A DNA stretch of 56,755 nt from Bacteroidota bacterium (GCA_018268135.1 JAFDXD010000164.1:1-56755); one strand, 5' to 3'; positions 27,879 to 37,347 are shown, numbered from the stretch's first letter. Notes: a model not told the origin generated them from the letters alone. Numbers and translations are program-made.

Positions 27879-28685
27879 ATGGAACATTTATTCACATCCG
27901 AAAGTATCATCAGTTTTTTTATTCTGGTACTTCTCGAAATAGTTTTAGGCATAGATAATGTCATTTTCGTCAGCATCATTATCAATCGCCTGCCTCAGCA
28001 AAAAGAAAAAAGCGCCCGCCGGGTATGGATGATAACGGGCATCATTATACGCAGTTTACTTTTACTGGCATTGGGCTGGCTGCTTAGTCAAAAAGGCAAG
28101 CCCGTCATCACCGTGTATGGAAAAGGTTTCGATATTGCAAGCCTGGTAATGCTGGCAGGTGGGCTTTTTCTTATTTATAAAACCGTTACAGAAATACACC
28201 ATAAGTTAGAAGGCGAAGATCCCAATGCAGAAAATGCAAATAAAGGAACCCTCACATTTGGCAAAGCCATTGTGCAAATCATGCTGATAGATACTGTTTT
28301 TTCATTCGATAGCATCATTACAGCAGGCGGTACGGCCAAGCATGTTGAAATTATGATTGCGGCTGTTATCATTGCCATGTTCATCATGTTTTTATTTAGC
28401 CCGGCTATTTCCTCATTCATACACAAGCATCCTTCCTTAAAAATGCTGGCGCTTTCTTTTTTGGTAATGATTGGCTTAACCCTTGTAATAGAAGGCTGGG
28501 ATAGCCAAAAGGCCGAAGACCTGCATTTAAAAAACTATGTGTACTTCGGTATGGCTTTTTCTTTTTTGGTAGAAGTACTAAATATGGTACGCATAAAAAG
28601 AGAAAAAAAACATATTGTAAAATTAAACGACCCCACCTTGCAAATAAATAATCCGGAGCTTTACAAAGACGATTCTGCTCACTAA
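27879..28685 (+). CDS. TerC family integral membrane protein
   Basis: This 268-residue protein has seven or so hydrophobic segments and the TerC motifs EIVLGIDNVIFVSII (residues 20-34) and DTVFSFDSIITA, whose acidic residues in the membrane are thought to bind metal. TerC proteins are linked to tellurite resistance and, in better-studied cases, to Mn2+ export that helps metalate secreted enzymes. A cytoplasmic acidic loop near residues 108-120 (EGEDPNAENAN) separates the halves. Its last 4 bp overlap the end of the convergent rsmE gene, so no terminator lies between them. No ter operon partners are nearby, so a general metal role is more likely. Confidence 0.88.
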   Translation: MEHLFTSESIISFFILVLLEIVLGIDNVIFVSIIINRLPQQKEKSARRVWMITGIIIRSLLLLALGWLLSQKGKPVITVYGKGFDIASLVMLAGGLFLIYKTVTEIHHKLEGEDPNAENANKGTLTFGKAIVQIMLIDTVFSFDSIITAGGTAKHVEIMIAAVIIAMFIMFLFSPAISSFIHKHPSLKMLALSFLVMIGLTLVIEGWDSQKAEDLHLKNYVYFGMAFSFLVEVLNMVRIKREKKHIVKLNDPTLQINNPELYKDDSAH

Positions 28686-29389
28686 AGATTGCAGAGCAGG
28701 CTGGCAGCCACAATGCCGGCTGTTTCTGTACGAAGGCGGGTATGGCCGAGCGATACAGGTATAAAATTATTGGCGAGAGCAGTTTGTATTTCTCCCGGTG
28801 TAAAATCTCCCTCCGGCCCTATCAGCACCAGTTTATGGCCGGGCAGTGGTGCTTCAGTTATTATAGATTTTCTGTTTTCCGTTTCTTCGCAATAAGCTAT
28901 CATTTTTTTAGCATCAATAGCAGTATTTATTAATTGCAAATACTTTACAGGCTCTGCTAAAGCAGGCAGCCATGTTTGCTTTGACTGCAACATAGCGCTT
29001 ACCAATATGGCTTGCATCCTCTCAATTCTGAAATGTTGTTTTTCCGTACGCTCACTTATAATTGGTATGATTGCAGTTACACCTATCTCAGTTGCTTTTT
29101 CTAAAAACCATTCAAACCGGCTGTTGTTTTTTATCAATGAAATGGCAATAGTTACTTCCCTGGCAGGCTTTGAATGTTTTACAGTTTCTAAAATTTTTAC
29201 AGGGCATCTCTTCCGGTTACTGCCGGCTATTTCTGCCAAATGCATATTTCCCCTTCCATCCGTAAGTTGCAATTGCTCCCCTTGCTGCATACGCAATACC
29301 TGCACTATATGTTTTGAAGCAGTTTCATCTAACTCAATTTGATGTAGATTTTCTACCGGCTGATGATAATAAAATATAGGTAGAGACAT
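28682..29389 (-). CDS. rsmE: 16S rRNA m3U1498 methyltransferase
   Basis: This 235-residue SPOUT-class enzyme methylates U1498 of 16S rRNA using S-adenosylmethionine. Seen are the N-terminal PUA-like part (residues 1-70) and the knot motifs VLIGPEGDFTPGE and LGHTRLRTETAGIVA that close the SAM site. The usual GPEGG reads GPEGD here. The length is typical. It overlaps the end of terC by 4 bp on the opposite strand. Confidence 0.9.
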   Translation of the reverse strand: MSLPIFYYHQPVENLHQIELDETASKHIVQVLRMQQGEQLQLTDGRGNMHLAEIAGSNRKRCPVKILETVKHSKPAREVTIAISLIKNNSRFEWFLEKATEIGVTAIIPIISERTEKQHFRIERMQAILVSAMLQSKQTWLPALAEPVKYLQLINTAIDAKKMIAYCEETENRKSIITEAPLPGHKLVLIGPEGDFTPGEIQTALANNFIPVSLGHTRLRTETAGIVAASLLCNL

Positions 29390-29416
29390 TTTACTATGTT
29401 GTTATTTTTTTAATGT

Positions 29417-29524
29417 ATTATTTTATTACTTTTCTTTACAGCCTTAAGCATTACCATCAATGATTTAGTAAAAAAAGTAACACTGAATGTACTCAATACA
29501 ATTGCCGATGCAGCTTTAAAATAA
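29417..29524 (+). other. short open frame without a normal start
   Basis: A 35-codon open frame between rsmE and dnaB reads as a hydrophobic head (IILLLFFTALSI) and an amphipathic tail (VKKVTLNVLNTIADAALK). No ATG, GTG or TTG begins it, so it may be a gene relic or chance. Confidence 0.2.
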
Positions 29525-29540
29525 ATGATTACTCTACAAT

Positions 29541-29571
29541 AAAAAGAAGAATGAAAATTAATTCATTCTTC
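29541..29571 (-). terminator. terminator after dnaB
   Basis: GAAGAATGAA (29546-29555) and TTCATTCTTC (29562-29571) form a perfect 10-bp stem with the loop AATTAA. On the minus strand it is followed by a T-run. It is 25 bp past the dnaB stop codon. Confidence 0.75.
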
Positions 29572-29595
29572 CTTTTCCTATAAAAAAATTATTTT

Positions 29596-31158
29596 TTAAA
29601 ACGGCGCATCCTCATCATACTCGCCATCATTCATTTTACTACCTTTCTGAATATACATTCTGGCTTCGCCATCTTGCCCGCCACTTGTATTTACAGGTTT
29701 CCAGTTACCACCACCTGTGTGCCCCGGGTTAAAATCACTGCCTTCTTCATCTTCTACAAATTTTTGAATATGCAGTAATGCCCGTAGCTTAATGGTTTCA
29801 AGGCTTCCGTTTCTATGCTTTGCAATTTTTACATGCGTTTCTCCTTTATTGTTATCTCCCATTTCGTTGGCAGTAATATCATAATACTCTGGTCGGTATA
29901 AGAACATTACCATGTCTGCATCCTGCTCAATGGCTCCGGATTCTCTCAGGTCGCTTAGCTGTGGCATTTTATTACCTTCTTTTCTTTTTTCTACCTCACG
30001 GCTCAATTGCGATAGCGCAATAATGGGCACCTGCAATTCTTTAGCAAGCCCTTTTAAGTCTCTTGATATTTTGCTTATCTCCTGCTCCCTGTTGCTGTTG
30101 CGGTCTGCACTTCCACTCATCAATTGCAGGTAATCAATAATAATGATACCCACATTGTGTTTATTTTTTAACCTCCGGCATTTTGCTCTTAATTCAAAAA
30201 TATTTAATGCTGCAGAGTCATCTATAAAAATAGGAGCTTTACTCAATCGGTCTATTCCTTTTTTATAAAGCTGCTTCATTTCATGCTCTTCCAATTTACC
30301 CCTGGCAATTTTTTCCAGCCATATTTCACTTTCAGCGCTTAAAATTCTTTGTACCAACTGGCTACTACTCATCTCCAGGCTAAAAAAGCCAACAGCTGTA
30401 GGCTTGGTAGGATGCAATGCTGCCGAACGGGCAAGGTTAAGCGCAAATGCCGTTTTACCTACCGATGGCCTTGCCGCCAATATGATTAAATCTGTAGGTT
30501 GCCAGCCATAAGTAATACGGTCAAGCGAAGAAAATCCTGTGGGCACACCGGTTATATCATCCTGGCGATTTCGCATATCTTCTATTCGCTGCATGGTTTT
30601 TACCAGCACCGTATCTATATCATCAAAGTTTTTTCTAAGATGATTATTTGTAATTTCAAAAAGTTTCCCCTCTGCAGTATCCAGCATATCAAATACATCT
30701 GTACTGTCTTCATAGGCATCACCAATTATCTCACCACTTATGCGTATCAATTCTCTCTGAATAAATTTTTGCAACACAATCCTGCTATGTGCATCAATAT
30801 TGGCAGATGAAACTACGGCATTGGTAAGCTTGGATACATAATATGGCCCACCCACCAAATCAAGCTCTTCCCTTACTTTTAATTCTTCTACTACCGTTAG
30901 CATATCTATGGGTAAGCTTTTGATAGCAAGGCTTTGCATGGCCTTATAAATCTTTTGATGAGCTTCTACATAAAAACACTCTGGTTTTAATATTTCAATA
31001 ACAGTATCAAAAGCGCTCTTCTCAAGCATGATGGCTCCCAATATGGCCTCTTCCAAATCTTTGGCCTGCGGTGGTACTTTGCCAAATACCATGCTGCCAA
31101 GGTCAAGCTTTGGTTTGCGAATACCCTTACGGTCTTTATTAAAATTAGTTAACTCCAT
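29596..31158 (-). CDS. dnaB: replicative DNA helicase DnaB
   Basis: This 520-residue protein has the DnaB N-terminal helical domain (about residues 30-135), a linker, and a RecA-like helicase domain with Walker A ARPSVGKTA at about residues 229-237 and Walker B IIIIDYLQLM. The ALSQLSREVE and DLRESGAIEQDADMV segments (sensor and arginine-finger region) are conserved. It unwinds DNA at the replication fork as a hexamer and binds DnaG primase. No intein interrupts it; the length is normal. The tail after residue 470 is Gly- and Asp-rich and ends DEDAPF. It is divergent from pheT across a 452-bp region with DnaA-box-like sites. Confidence 0.95.
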   Translation of the reverse strand: MELTNFNKDRKGIRKPKLDLGSMVFGKVPPQAKDLEEAILGAIMLEKSAFDTVIEILKPECFYVEAHQKIYKAMQSLAIKSLPIDMLTVVEELKVREELDLVGGPYYVSKLTNAVVSSANIDAHSRIVLQKFIQRELIRISGEIIGDAYEDSTDVFDMLDTAEGKLFEITNNHLRKNFDDIDTVLVKTMQRIEDMRNRQDDITGVPTGFSSLDRITYGWQPTDLIILAARPSVGKTAFALNLARSAALHPTKPTAVGFFSLEMSSSQLVQRILSAESEIWLEKIARGKLEEHEMKQLYKKGIDRLSKAPIFIDDSAALNIFELRAKCRRLKNKHNVGIIIIDYLQLMSGSADRNSNREQEISKISRDLKGLAKELQVPIIALSQLSREVEKRKEGNKMPQLSDLRESGAIEQDADMVMFLYRPEYYDITANEMGDNNKGETHVKIAKHRNGSLETIKLRALLHIQKFVEDEEGSDFNPGHTGGGNWKPVNTSGGQDGEARMYIQKGSKMNDGEYDEDAPF

Positions 31159-31610
31159 TTTTTGCTATATACTTAGTGGTTAGTAGGTTTATTTTATTTA
31201 TAATAACTATCATGCATAATCGCATTTTAATATTTGTATTATACTACATTCAATTACATTTACTTACAGGGCGGCTAAGTTAATGGCAAATATGGAATGT
31301 TAATTAAGTTCACCATGTTATTAACTTTACATAACTGTTTTTCCACCCTAAATCCACAGCCAAATTTAGTTTATTCACCTGTTATAAACAGTTAAATCCA
31401 CAGTCTTCCTACACCCAAATTTGAATTGGAGGCATTTTATCAACAAAAAATACGGGGGCTATTTCTTTTTCTTCACCTTTATTTTATTTTTTATCACTTG
31501 TATTTCTCAGGCAAATTCTATACAATTTTAAAAAAGGGTTTATACAGGGCATTTTACTGAAATAAAAGGGGGCAAAAAAACTATCTTTGCAGCCAAATTA
31601 TTTTTAATAC
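31159..31610. other. dnaB-pheT intergenic region with DnaA-box-like cluster
   Basis: This is the longest gene-free stretch in the window (452 bp). Between 31339 and 31445 it contains five nonamers in the same orientation that resemble the DnaA box TTATNCACA: TTTTCCACC (31339), AAATCCACA (31350), TTATTCACC (31371), AAATCCACA (31394) and TTATCAACA (31437). They carry one or two mismatches each. AT-rich stretches lie on both sides. The pheT promoter is at its right end. It could be an origin, a DnaA-titration site or a DnaA-regulated promoter for dnaB. Confidence 0.4.
31582..31589 (+). promoter_or_regulatory. -7 element for pheT
   Basis: TATCTTTG fits TAnnTTTG, 22 bp before the pheT ATG. No -33 match is visible. 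Confidence 0.5.
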
Positions 31611-34037
31611 ATGATTATTTCTTATAACTGGCTAAGTGAATACCTGCCGGTAAAAGTAGATGCAGAAAAGCTAAGTAAAATTCTCACTTCTATAGGCCTT
31701 GAGGTAGAAAGTATGCATCTGTATGAATCGCTAAAAGGCGGATTAAAAGGCTTAATTACCGGCGAAGTACTTACTTGCGAAAAACACCCTGATGCCGATA
31801 AATTAAAAATCACTACAGTAAATACGGGTGGTGCACAGCCCCTTCAAATAGTGTGTGGAGCAGCCAATGTAGCTGTCGGGCAAAAAGTAATTGTAGCAAC
31901 AGTAGGTACTACCATCTACCCTGCTACCGGCGACCCCGTTACCATTAAAAAAGCTAAAATAAGGTCTGTAGAAAGTGAAGGAATGATATGTGCCGAAGAC
32001 GAAATAGGAGTAGGCACAAGCCACGAGGGCATAATGGTATTGCCGGCAGATACTGCCATTGGCATACCCGCTGCCAGCCTGTATGATGCTTACGAAGACA
32101 GCATTTTTGAAATTGGCCTTACACCAAACCGGATGGATGCCATGAGCCACCTGGGTGTAGCAAAAGATGTATGCGCATACCTCTCTCATCACGATAAAAT
32201 GGATGCCCGTGTTAAACTTCCTTTTAAAAATAATTTTAAACCCGACACCCCTACGGCTCCCATAGAAGTAACAATACTCAATACTTCGGGCTGTAAAAGA
32301 TATGCAGGTATTAGCATCAACAATATAACGGTAACGGATAGCCCAAAATGGCTACAGCAAAAATTAAATGCCATTGGCGTAAAATCCATCAACAATATAG
32401 TAGATATTACCAATTTTATTTTGCATGAAACCGGCCAGCCTCTTCATGCTTTTGATGCCGATAAAATAACCGGTAAAAAAATTATTGTAAAAAACGAAAA
32501 AGAAGGCACCCTTTTTAAAACACTGGATGATAAAGAAAGAAAATTATCTGCAAATGACCTGGTAATATGCAATGAAGAAGAGCCAATGTGCATAGCTGGC
32601 GTATATGGAGGAGTGCATAGCGGCGTAACTAATAATAGCAAAAATATATTTTTAGAAAGCGCCTGGTTCGACCCTCAAACTATTCGCAAAACCTCTCTGG
32701 CACAAGGCTTAAGAACTGATGCCGCTACCCGATTTGAAAAAGGGGTAGATATTAGTAATACCGTAAATGTTTTAAAAAGAGCTGCATTGCTTATTAAAGA
32801 AATTGCCGGAGGCGAAATTGCAGGTGAGCTAATAGATGTTTACCCTAACCCGGTAGAGCAAAAAGCAGTTGCTTTAAAATATCATTACCTGAAAAAACTA
32901 AGCGGAAAAAATTATCATGGAGATACCGTAAAGAATATTTTAACTGCCCTGGGCTTCGAAATTATTAAAGAAGGGATGGATGAAATTTGGGTAAATGTCC
33001 CCTTCAGCAAGCCCGATATTACCCTACAGGCCGACATTGTAGAAGAAATTATGAGGATAGACGGCCTTGACAATATTGAAATCCCAACGGCTATTACCCT
33101 TTCACCATCGGCAGACAACGGAAACAACAACATGGCTCTTAAAGAAAAAATGGCCAATTACTTAGCCTCTATCGGCTTTTACGAAATCTTTACCAATAGC
33201 ATTACCAATAGTAAATATTACAACGAAGAAACGTTACAACATTCCGTTAAAATGATCAACAGCCTAAGCGCCGACCTCGACATCATGCGGCCCAGCATGT
33301 TGCAGGCAGGGCTTGAAGTAACGGCGTATAATATCAATAGAAAAAACAACAATCTCCAGTTGTTTGAATTTGGAAAAACATACCATAGTCAGGCCATTGG
33401 GCAATACAAAGAGCAACAACATTTAAGCATTTTTATTACCGGTGTTGTAAAAGAAGGCGGCTGGCAATCCAAATCCATCCCGGCCGATTTTTTTTATCTC
33501 AAAGCTGTTTGCGAAAATATCATAAAGCTTACCGGCAAAAGCAACCTTAGCTTTGAAACCATTGACCACCCTGAGTTTGAATATGCAACCACTATTAAAT
33601 ACAACAATCATTCCATAGCCATTGCAGGTAAAATTCATCAAAAAACACTTAGCAGTTTTAATATTAAGGAAGAGGTTTTTTATGCCGATATTGATTGGGA
33701 TCAAGTAGTAGGCAAGGGCAGCAATACATCTATTAAATACAAGGAAGTGGCCAAATTCCCAACGGTGCAAAGAGATCTTGCCTTAATTGTAGATAAAAAT
33801 ATTACTTACAATCAGGTACAAACTGTAGTAGCTTCTGCAAAAATTAATTACCTTAAAGGCATCAAACTTTTTGATGTATTTGAAAGCGATAAACTAGGTG
33901 CCGGAAAAAAATCTATGGCAATAAATTTTAATTTCTCAGACGATACAAAAACACTTACCGATAAAGAAATAGATGATGTAATGAATAAACTAATCAAAAG
34001 TTTTGAAAAAAATATTCAAGCCGAAATCAGGAAATAA
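31611..34037 (+). CDS. pheT: phenylalanyl-tRNA synthetase beta subunit
   Basis: This 808-residue protein pairs with PheS (not in this window) to charge tRNA-Phe in the cytoplasm. Domains in order are an N-terminal helix, an EMAP/OB tRNA-binding domain (about residues 40-150, with CEKHPDADKLKI), the B3/B4 editing domain (about 215-390), B5 (about 405-475), a class II-like catalytic core without catalytic activity, and a C-terminal FDX-ACB anticodon-binding domain (about 715-808, KFPTVQRDLALIV). It leads the conserved group pheT - coiled-coil ORF - zapA - rny, with the next gene starting directly after its stop codon. Confidence 0.96.
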   Translation: MIISYNWLSEYLPVKVDAEKLSKILTSIGLEVESMHLYESLKGGLKGLITGEVLTCEKHPDADKLKITTVNTGGAQPLQIVCGAANVAVGQKVIVATVGTTIYPATGDPVTIKKAKIRSVESEGMICAEDEIGVGTSHEGIMVLPADTAIGIPAASLYDAYEDSIFEIGLTPNRMDAMSHLGVAKDVCAYLSHHDKMDARVKLPFKNNFKPDTPTAPIEVTILNTSGCKRYAGISINNITVTDSPKWLQQKLNAIGVKSINNIVDITNFILHETGQPLHAFDADKITGKKIIVKNEKEGTLFKTLDDKERKLSANDLVICNEEEPMCIAGVYGGVHSGVTNNSKNIFLESAWFDPQTIRKTSLAQGLRTDAATRFEKGVDISNTVNVLKRAALLIKEIAGGEIAGELIDVYPNPVEQKAVALKYHYLKKLSGKNYHGDTVKNILTALGFEIIKEGMDEIWVNVPFSKPDITLQADIVEEIMRIDGLDNIEIPTAITLSPSADNGNNNMALKEKMANYLASIGFYEIFTNSITNSKYYNEETLQHSVKMINSLSADLDIMRPSMLQAGLEVTAYNINRKNNNLQLFEFGKTYHSQAIGQYKEQQHLSIFITGVVKEGGWQSKSIPADFFYLKAVCENIIKLTGKSNLSFETIDHPEFEYATTIKYNNHSIAIAGKIHQKTLSSFNIKEEVFYADIDWDQVVGKGSNTSIKYKEVAKFPTVQRDLALIVDKNITYNQVQTVVASAKINYLKGIKLFDVFESDKLGAGKKSMAINFNFSDDTKTLTDKEIDDVMNKLIKSFEKNIQAEIRK

Positions 34038-34325
34038 TTGTCTGCCAACATTGACCATATAAATATTTTAAAAGGCAAACTTCAGCAATTGCTTAAGAAG
34101 CATGAAATGCTGATTGCAGAAAATAACAAGCAAAAACAGGTTATTGAAACCCTACAACAGCAGGAAGAAACATTAACGGCAAAATTGAATTTATTGCAAG
34201 AGCAACATTTACTCTTAAAATCATCAACAGCGCCACTAAATGAATCAGACAAGAAAGAGTTGGAGAAAAAAATAAACGCTTACCTGCGAACTATTGATAA
34301 ATGCATTGCATCACTGGCACAATAA
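34038..34325 (+). CDS. small coiled-coil protein between pheT and zapA
   Basis: This 95-residue protein consists almost wholly of a Gln/Leu/Glu-rich coiled coil (about residues 8-62) with a short C-terminal helix pair containing INAYLRTIDKCI. It starts at a TTG that touches the pheT stop, which points to translational coupling; there is no earlier ATG, and the first internal ATG would remove a quarter of it. zapA starts 8 bp after it. By position and coiled-coil nature it may be a ZapA partner (ZapB-like), but this is inference from context only. Confidence 0.7.
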   Translation: MSANIDHINILKGKLQQLLKKHEMLIAENNKQKQVIETLQQQEETLTAKLNLLQEQHLLLKSSTAPLNESDKKELEKKINAYLRTIDKCIASLAQ

Positions 34326-34333
34326 TTTAAAAG

Positions 34334-34618
34334 ATGGAAGAACTAATCCCGGTAAATATTGTAATTGGCGACCGCACCTATCGTATTAAAACCGAACCCA
34401 AGGATGAAGAAACTATCCGTAAAACATTAAAAATAATCAACGACAAAATCATAGAATTTAAAACCCAGTTTGCCGGGAAAGACATGCAGGATTATATTGC
34501 AATGGTAGTGATTTGGTATGCCACCCAGACGCAAAGCGACCAATTATCAGCCACAGAGCAAAAAGATATTTCAGGGGCTTTGAGCAGGTTAGAAGAGCAA
34601 ATAAATAAGTTTATTTAG
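34334..34618 (+). CDS. zapA: cell division protein ZapA
   Basis: This 94-residue protein has the ZapA layout: an N-terminal beta-strand head (IPVNIVIGDRTYRIKTEP, residues 4-21), a short helix, and a long C-terminal helix for dimerisation. ZapA binds and bundles FtsZ filaments at the division septum. It follows the small coiled-coil gene by 8 bp and ends the pheT operon. The next gene, rny, has its own 236-bp upstream region. Confidence 0.88.
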   Translation: MEELIPVNIVIGDRTYRIKTEPKDEETIRKTLKIINDKIIEFKTQFAGKDMQDYIAMVVIWYATQTQSDQLSATEQKDISGALSRLEEQINKFI

Positions 34619-34627
34619 AACAAATTA

Positions 34628-34725
34628 CCAGCCTGTTTTTTTATTCAGTCAACTCTTTAATGAACCATCTCCGGTATTACATCTAATACCCGATTTATTC
34701 TAAAAAATACAATAGCAGGCTCCTT
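34628..34725 (+). ncRNA. candidate structured RNA between zapA and rny
   Basis: GCCTG and CAGGC could close a long hairpin of about 95 nt. Inside, a T-run near the 5' side can pair with TAAAAAATAC on the 3' side, and a terminal hairpin GGTATT-ACATCT-AATACC is perfect. A long stem with a central bubble recalls 6S RNA, and in Proteobacteria 6S RNA lies next to zapA. No family consensus could be checked. It may instead be a leader or a weak terminator. Confidence 0.25.
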
Positions 34726-34854
34726 TACAACTTTACTAATACAAATTCTTAGTACAAAATTACTATCTTCGCTATTAAACCATTTTAACTTAACAATCAA
34801 TGGGTTCAAACTTTAGATATTATATTTTGAATCAGCTTAAAACATTAATAATCA

Positions 34855-36420
34855 ATGGAACCAACCATAATTTACATCATCTTAGGAATTGTAGCCCTGG
34901 CAGTGGGCATCATCCTGGGTAAAATAATTTTTGCCAAAAATACCCAAAAGGCCTTGCAGGAAGCCGAATTACAGGCTCAAAAAATTGTTTCGGAGGCGCA
35001 ATTAAAAGCAGACACTTATAAAAAAGAAAAAGAGCTGGAAGCCAAAGAGAAATTTGTGCAATTGCGTGCCGACCATGACAGGGAAGTATTACAACGTACC
35101 CAAAAAGTATCCGAAGGCGAAAACCGCATAAAGCAAAAAGAGCAAAGCCTTAATGCAAAAGAAGGCAACCTGGAAAAACAACTTAAAGAAAATGATGGCA
35201 TTAAAGAACATCTCAATCGTCAGATAGAAATAGTAAACATTAAAAGAACAGAGCTGGAAAAACACCAGGAAGAGCATATACGCAGGCTTGAAAAAGTGGC
35301 AGGCCTAAGCGCCGAGGATGCAAAAGCCCAGTTAATAGAAAGCCTGCGCCACGAAGCTAATTCCAAAGCTTTGGCCATACAGCAGGAAATTATTGAAGAA
35401 GCCAAAGGCAAAGCCAATAAAGAAGCCCGAAAAATCATCATTCAGTCTATACAACGTACTGCTGCCGAAACAGCCATAGAAAATTCTATCACAGTTTTTA
35501 ACCTGGAAAGTGATGAAATTAAAGGCTCCATCATTGGCCGTGAGGGTAGAAATATCCGTGCCATAGAAGCCGCTACAGGCGTGGATTTAATAGTAGATGA
35601 CACCCCCGAAGCCATTGTACTTTCTTCCTTTGACCCCTTGAGAAGAGAAGTAGCTCGTCTTTCGCTGCAGCGACTGGTAGCCGATGGGCGTATTCACCCG
35701 GCACGTATTGAAGAAGTGGTAGAAAAAACAAAACGTCAGCTTGACGACCAGGTAATGGAAATTGGCGAGCGTACGGTTATGGAACTTGGTATTCATGGCC
35801 TTCATAAAGAATTAATAAGAATGGTTGGCCGTATGCGCTTCCGCTCATCTTACGGGCAAAACCTGTTAATGCATAGCCGTGAAACAGCTAATCTGTGCGG
35901 CATTATGGCTGCCGAGTTGGGGTTAAACCCAAAACTGGCGAAACGAGCCGGTCTCCTGCATGATATTGGTAAAGTACCAGATGAAGAAACGGAACTAAGC
36001 CATGCACTTTTGGGCGCCAAATTAGCTGAAAAATATGGCGAAAATCCGGCAGTGGTTAATGCCATTGGCGCCCACCACGATGAAATTGAAATGCAATATG
36101 TTATTTCACCCATCATACAGGCTTGCGATGCCATAAGCGGAGCAAGGCCCGGCGCCAGAAGAGAAATAATGCAACAATATATTCAACGCATTAAAGACCT
36201 CGAAAACCTTGCTATATCTTACAATGGTGTAGAAAAAGCCTATGCCATACAGGCCGGCAGAGAGCTAAGGGTAATAGTAGAGTCTGAAAAAGTATCTGAT
36301 GCCGATAGTGATAAACTAAGCTTTGAAATAGCTCAAAAAATTCAAACCGAAATGACTTTTCCGGGGCAAATAAAAGTAACCGTAATAAGGGAAAAAAGAG
36401 CGGTAAATATTGCCCGATAG
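34855..36420 (+). CDS. rny: ribonuclease Y
   Basis: This 521-residue endoribonuclease starts mRNA decay and is anchored to the inner membrane. An N-terminal membrane helix (residues 4-24) is followed by a long charged coiled coil (about 30-190), a KH RNA-binding domain with [13 protein letters not shown] (near 223-235) and an HD phosphohydrolase domain with [11 protein letters not shown] near residue 370. The length matches Bacillus RNase Y. It is separated from zapA by 236 bp and has its own terminator. Confidence 0.95.
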   Translation: MEPTIIYIILGIVALAVGIILGKIIFAKNTQKALQEAELQAQKIVSEAQLKADTYKKEKELEAKEKFVQLRADHDREVLQRTQKVSEGENRIKQKEQSLNAKEGNLEKQLKENDGIKEHLNRQIEIVNIKRTELEKHQEEHIRRLEKVAGLSAEDAKAQLIESLRHEANSKALAIQQEIIEEAKGKANKEARKIIIQSIQRTAAETAIENSITVFNLESDEIKGSIIGREGRNIRAIEAATGVDLIVDDTPEAIVLSSFDPLRREVARLSLQRLVADGRIHPARIEEVVEKTKRQLDDQVMEIGERTVMELGIHGLHKELIRMVGRMRFRSSYGQNLLMHSRETANLCGIMAAELGLNPKLAKRAGLLHDIGKVPDEETELSHALLGAKLAEKYGENPAVVNAIGAHHDEIEMQYVISPIIQACDAISGARPGARREIMQQYIQRIKDLENLAISYNGVEKAYAIQAGRELRVIVESEKVSDADSDKLSFEIAQKIQTEMTFPGQIKVTVIREKRAVNIAR

Positions 36421-36441
36421 GATACTTTAAATACATAAAAG

Positions 36442-36470
36442 ACTGCTGCCAAAAGGCGGCAGTTTTTTTT
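36442..36470 (+). terminator. terminator after rny
   Basis: ACTGCTGCC (36442-36450) and GGCGGCAGT (36455-36463) pair with one G-T wobble around the loop AAAA. Eight T follow. Confidence 0.85.
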
Positions 36471-36627
36471 ATCGCCCTGTCTTTGTTCATCTTACAAGTA
36501 TTTCCGGCTTTAATTTTACCTAATCCTTATAGCCCCTTTTTTACATTTACAACCTGTTCCCTGGTTTATAAATTAAAAACTCATAAAAAAAACAGCGATT
36601 CATCACTCATTAATCAATATTTTCCCC

Positions 36628-36635
36628 TACATTTG
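36628..36635 (+). promoter_or_regulatory. -7 element for rplS
   Basis: TACATTTG fits TAnnTTTG, 20 bp before the rplS ATG. Confidence 0.5.
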
Positions 36636-36655
36636 CACTCCTTAAAAAGAATGAT

Positions 36656-37036
36656 ATGAACGCAGTAGCATTTGTGCACGACCAGCTTACAACTGTACCA
36701 AAATTACCTACATTTAAAGCAGGTGATAATGTAACAGTAAACTATAAAATTATTGAAGGTACCAAAGAGCGTATCCAAAGCTTTAAAGGCGATGTTATTA
36801 AACGCCAGGGAACTGGTGCAACTGCCTCATTTACAGTACGTAAAATAAGTGATGGTATAGGTGTAGAACGTTTATTCCCTATTTATTCTCCTAACATTGA
36901 AAGCATTGTATTAAATAAAGTAGGACGTGTTCGTCGTGCAAAACTTTACTTTTTACGTGAAAGAAGCGGTAAAAGTGCTCGTATTAAAGAAAAACGTATG
37001 GCAGTTAGCACTCAGGCAGCAGCTAAAGCTAAATAA
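36656..37036 (+). CDS. rplS: 50S ribosomal protein L19
   Basis: This 126-residue protein has the L19 pattern [22 protein letters not shown] (start of the beta-barrel) and [18 protein letters not shown], followed by a basic segment [23 protein letters not shown]19 sits at the 30S-50S interface. The Ala/Lys-rich tail after residue 115 is a small extension. It is a single-gene unit with its own promoter and terminator, not joined to trmD or rimM as in many bacteria. Confidence 0.95.
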   Translation: MNAVAFVHDQLTTVPKLPTFKAGDNVTVNYKIIEGTKERIQSFKGDVIKRQGTGATASFTVRKISDGIGVERLFPIYSPNIESIVLNKVGRVRRAKLYFLRERSGKSARIKEKRMAVSTQAAAKAK

Positions 37037-37055
37037 AATATTATTACCCTATTTT

Positions 37056-37086
37056 AAAAGCGGAAATTGTATAATTTCCGCTTTTG
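37056..37086 (+). terminator. terminator after rplS
   Basis: AAAAGCGGAAATT (37056-37068) and AATTTCCGCTTTT (37073-37085) form a perfect 13-bp stem with a 4-nt loop. Confidence 0.85.
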
Positions 37087-37218
37087 GTTTTAAATAGTTT
37101 GATTTTTCCAAACCTTTTACTATTTTTATCCCCTATTACTTAATACATTTTCCTCTGATTAATATTTTACTCCAAAATTTTACTGTTAAACCGGTTTTGT
37201 AAGTAAAACTATATAATC

Positions 37219-37347
37219 ATGAAACGAATCGTATTGGTATTTGTAGTAGCATTTTCTATGGCTTACTTTTTTTCATCCTGCGCCAGGGGCATTACCCCAT
37301 ACGAAGCCGCAAACGGTAAAGCTAAATGTGGAAGGTATATAAAATAA
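37219..37347 (+). CDS. 42-residue putative lipoprotein
   Basis: The reading frame encodes 42 residues: a Lys-Arg n-region, a hydrophobic stretch (IVLVFVVAFSMAYFF), a lipobox-like SSC at residues 19-21, and a short mature part with ARGITPYEAANGKAKCGRYIK. The mature peptide is only about 22 residues and keeps a second Cys. Tiny lipoproteins with a CG..K-type tail between housekeeping genes are common in Bacteroidota and are usually missed by gene finders. It lies between rplS and tatC. Its function is unknown. Confidence 0.65.
   Translation: MKRIVLVFVVAFSMAYFFSSCARGITPYEAANGKAKCGRYIK

Noticed and set aside
27879-28685. terC as part of a tellurite resistance operon
   Set aside because: No terD, terB, terZ or other ter genes lie nearby; stand-alone TerC proteins have general metal-handling roles.
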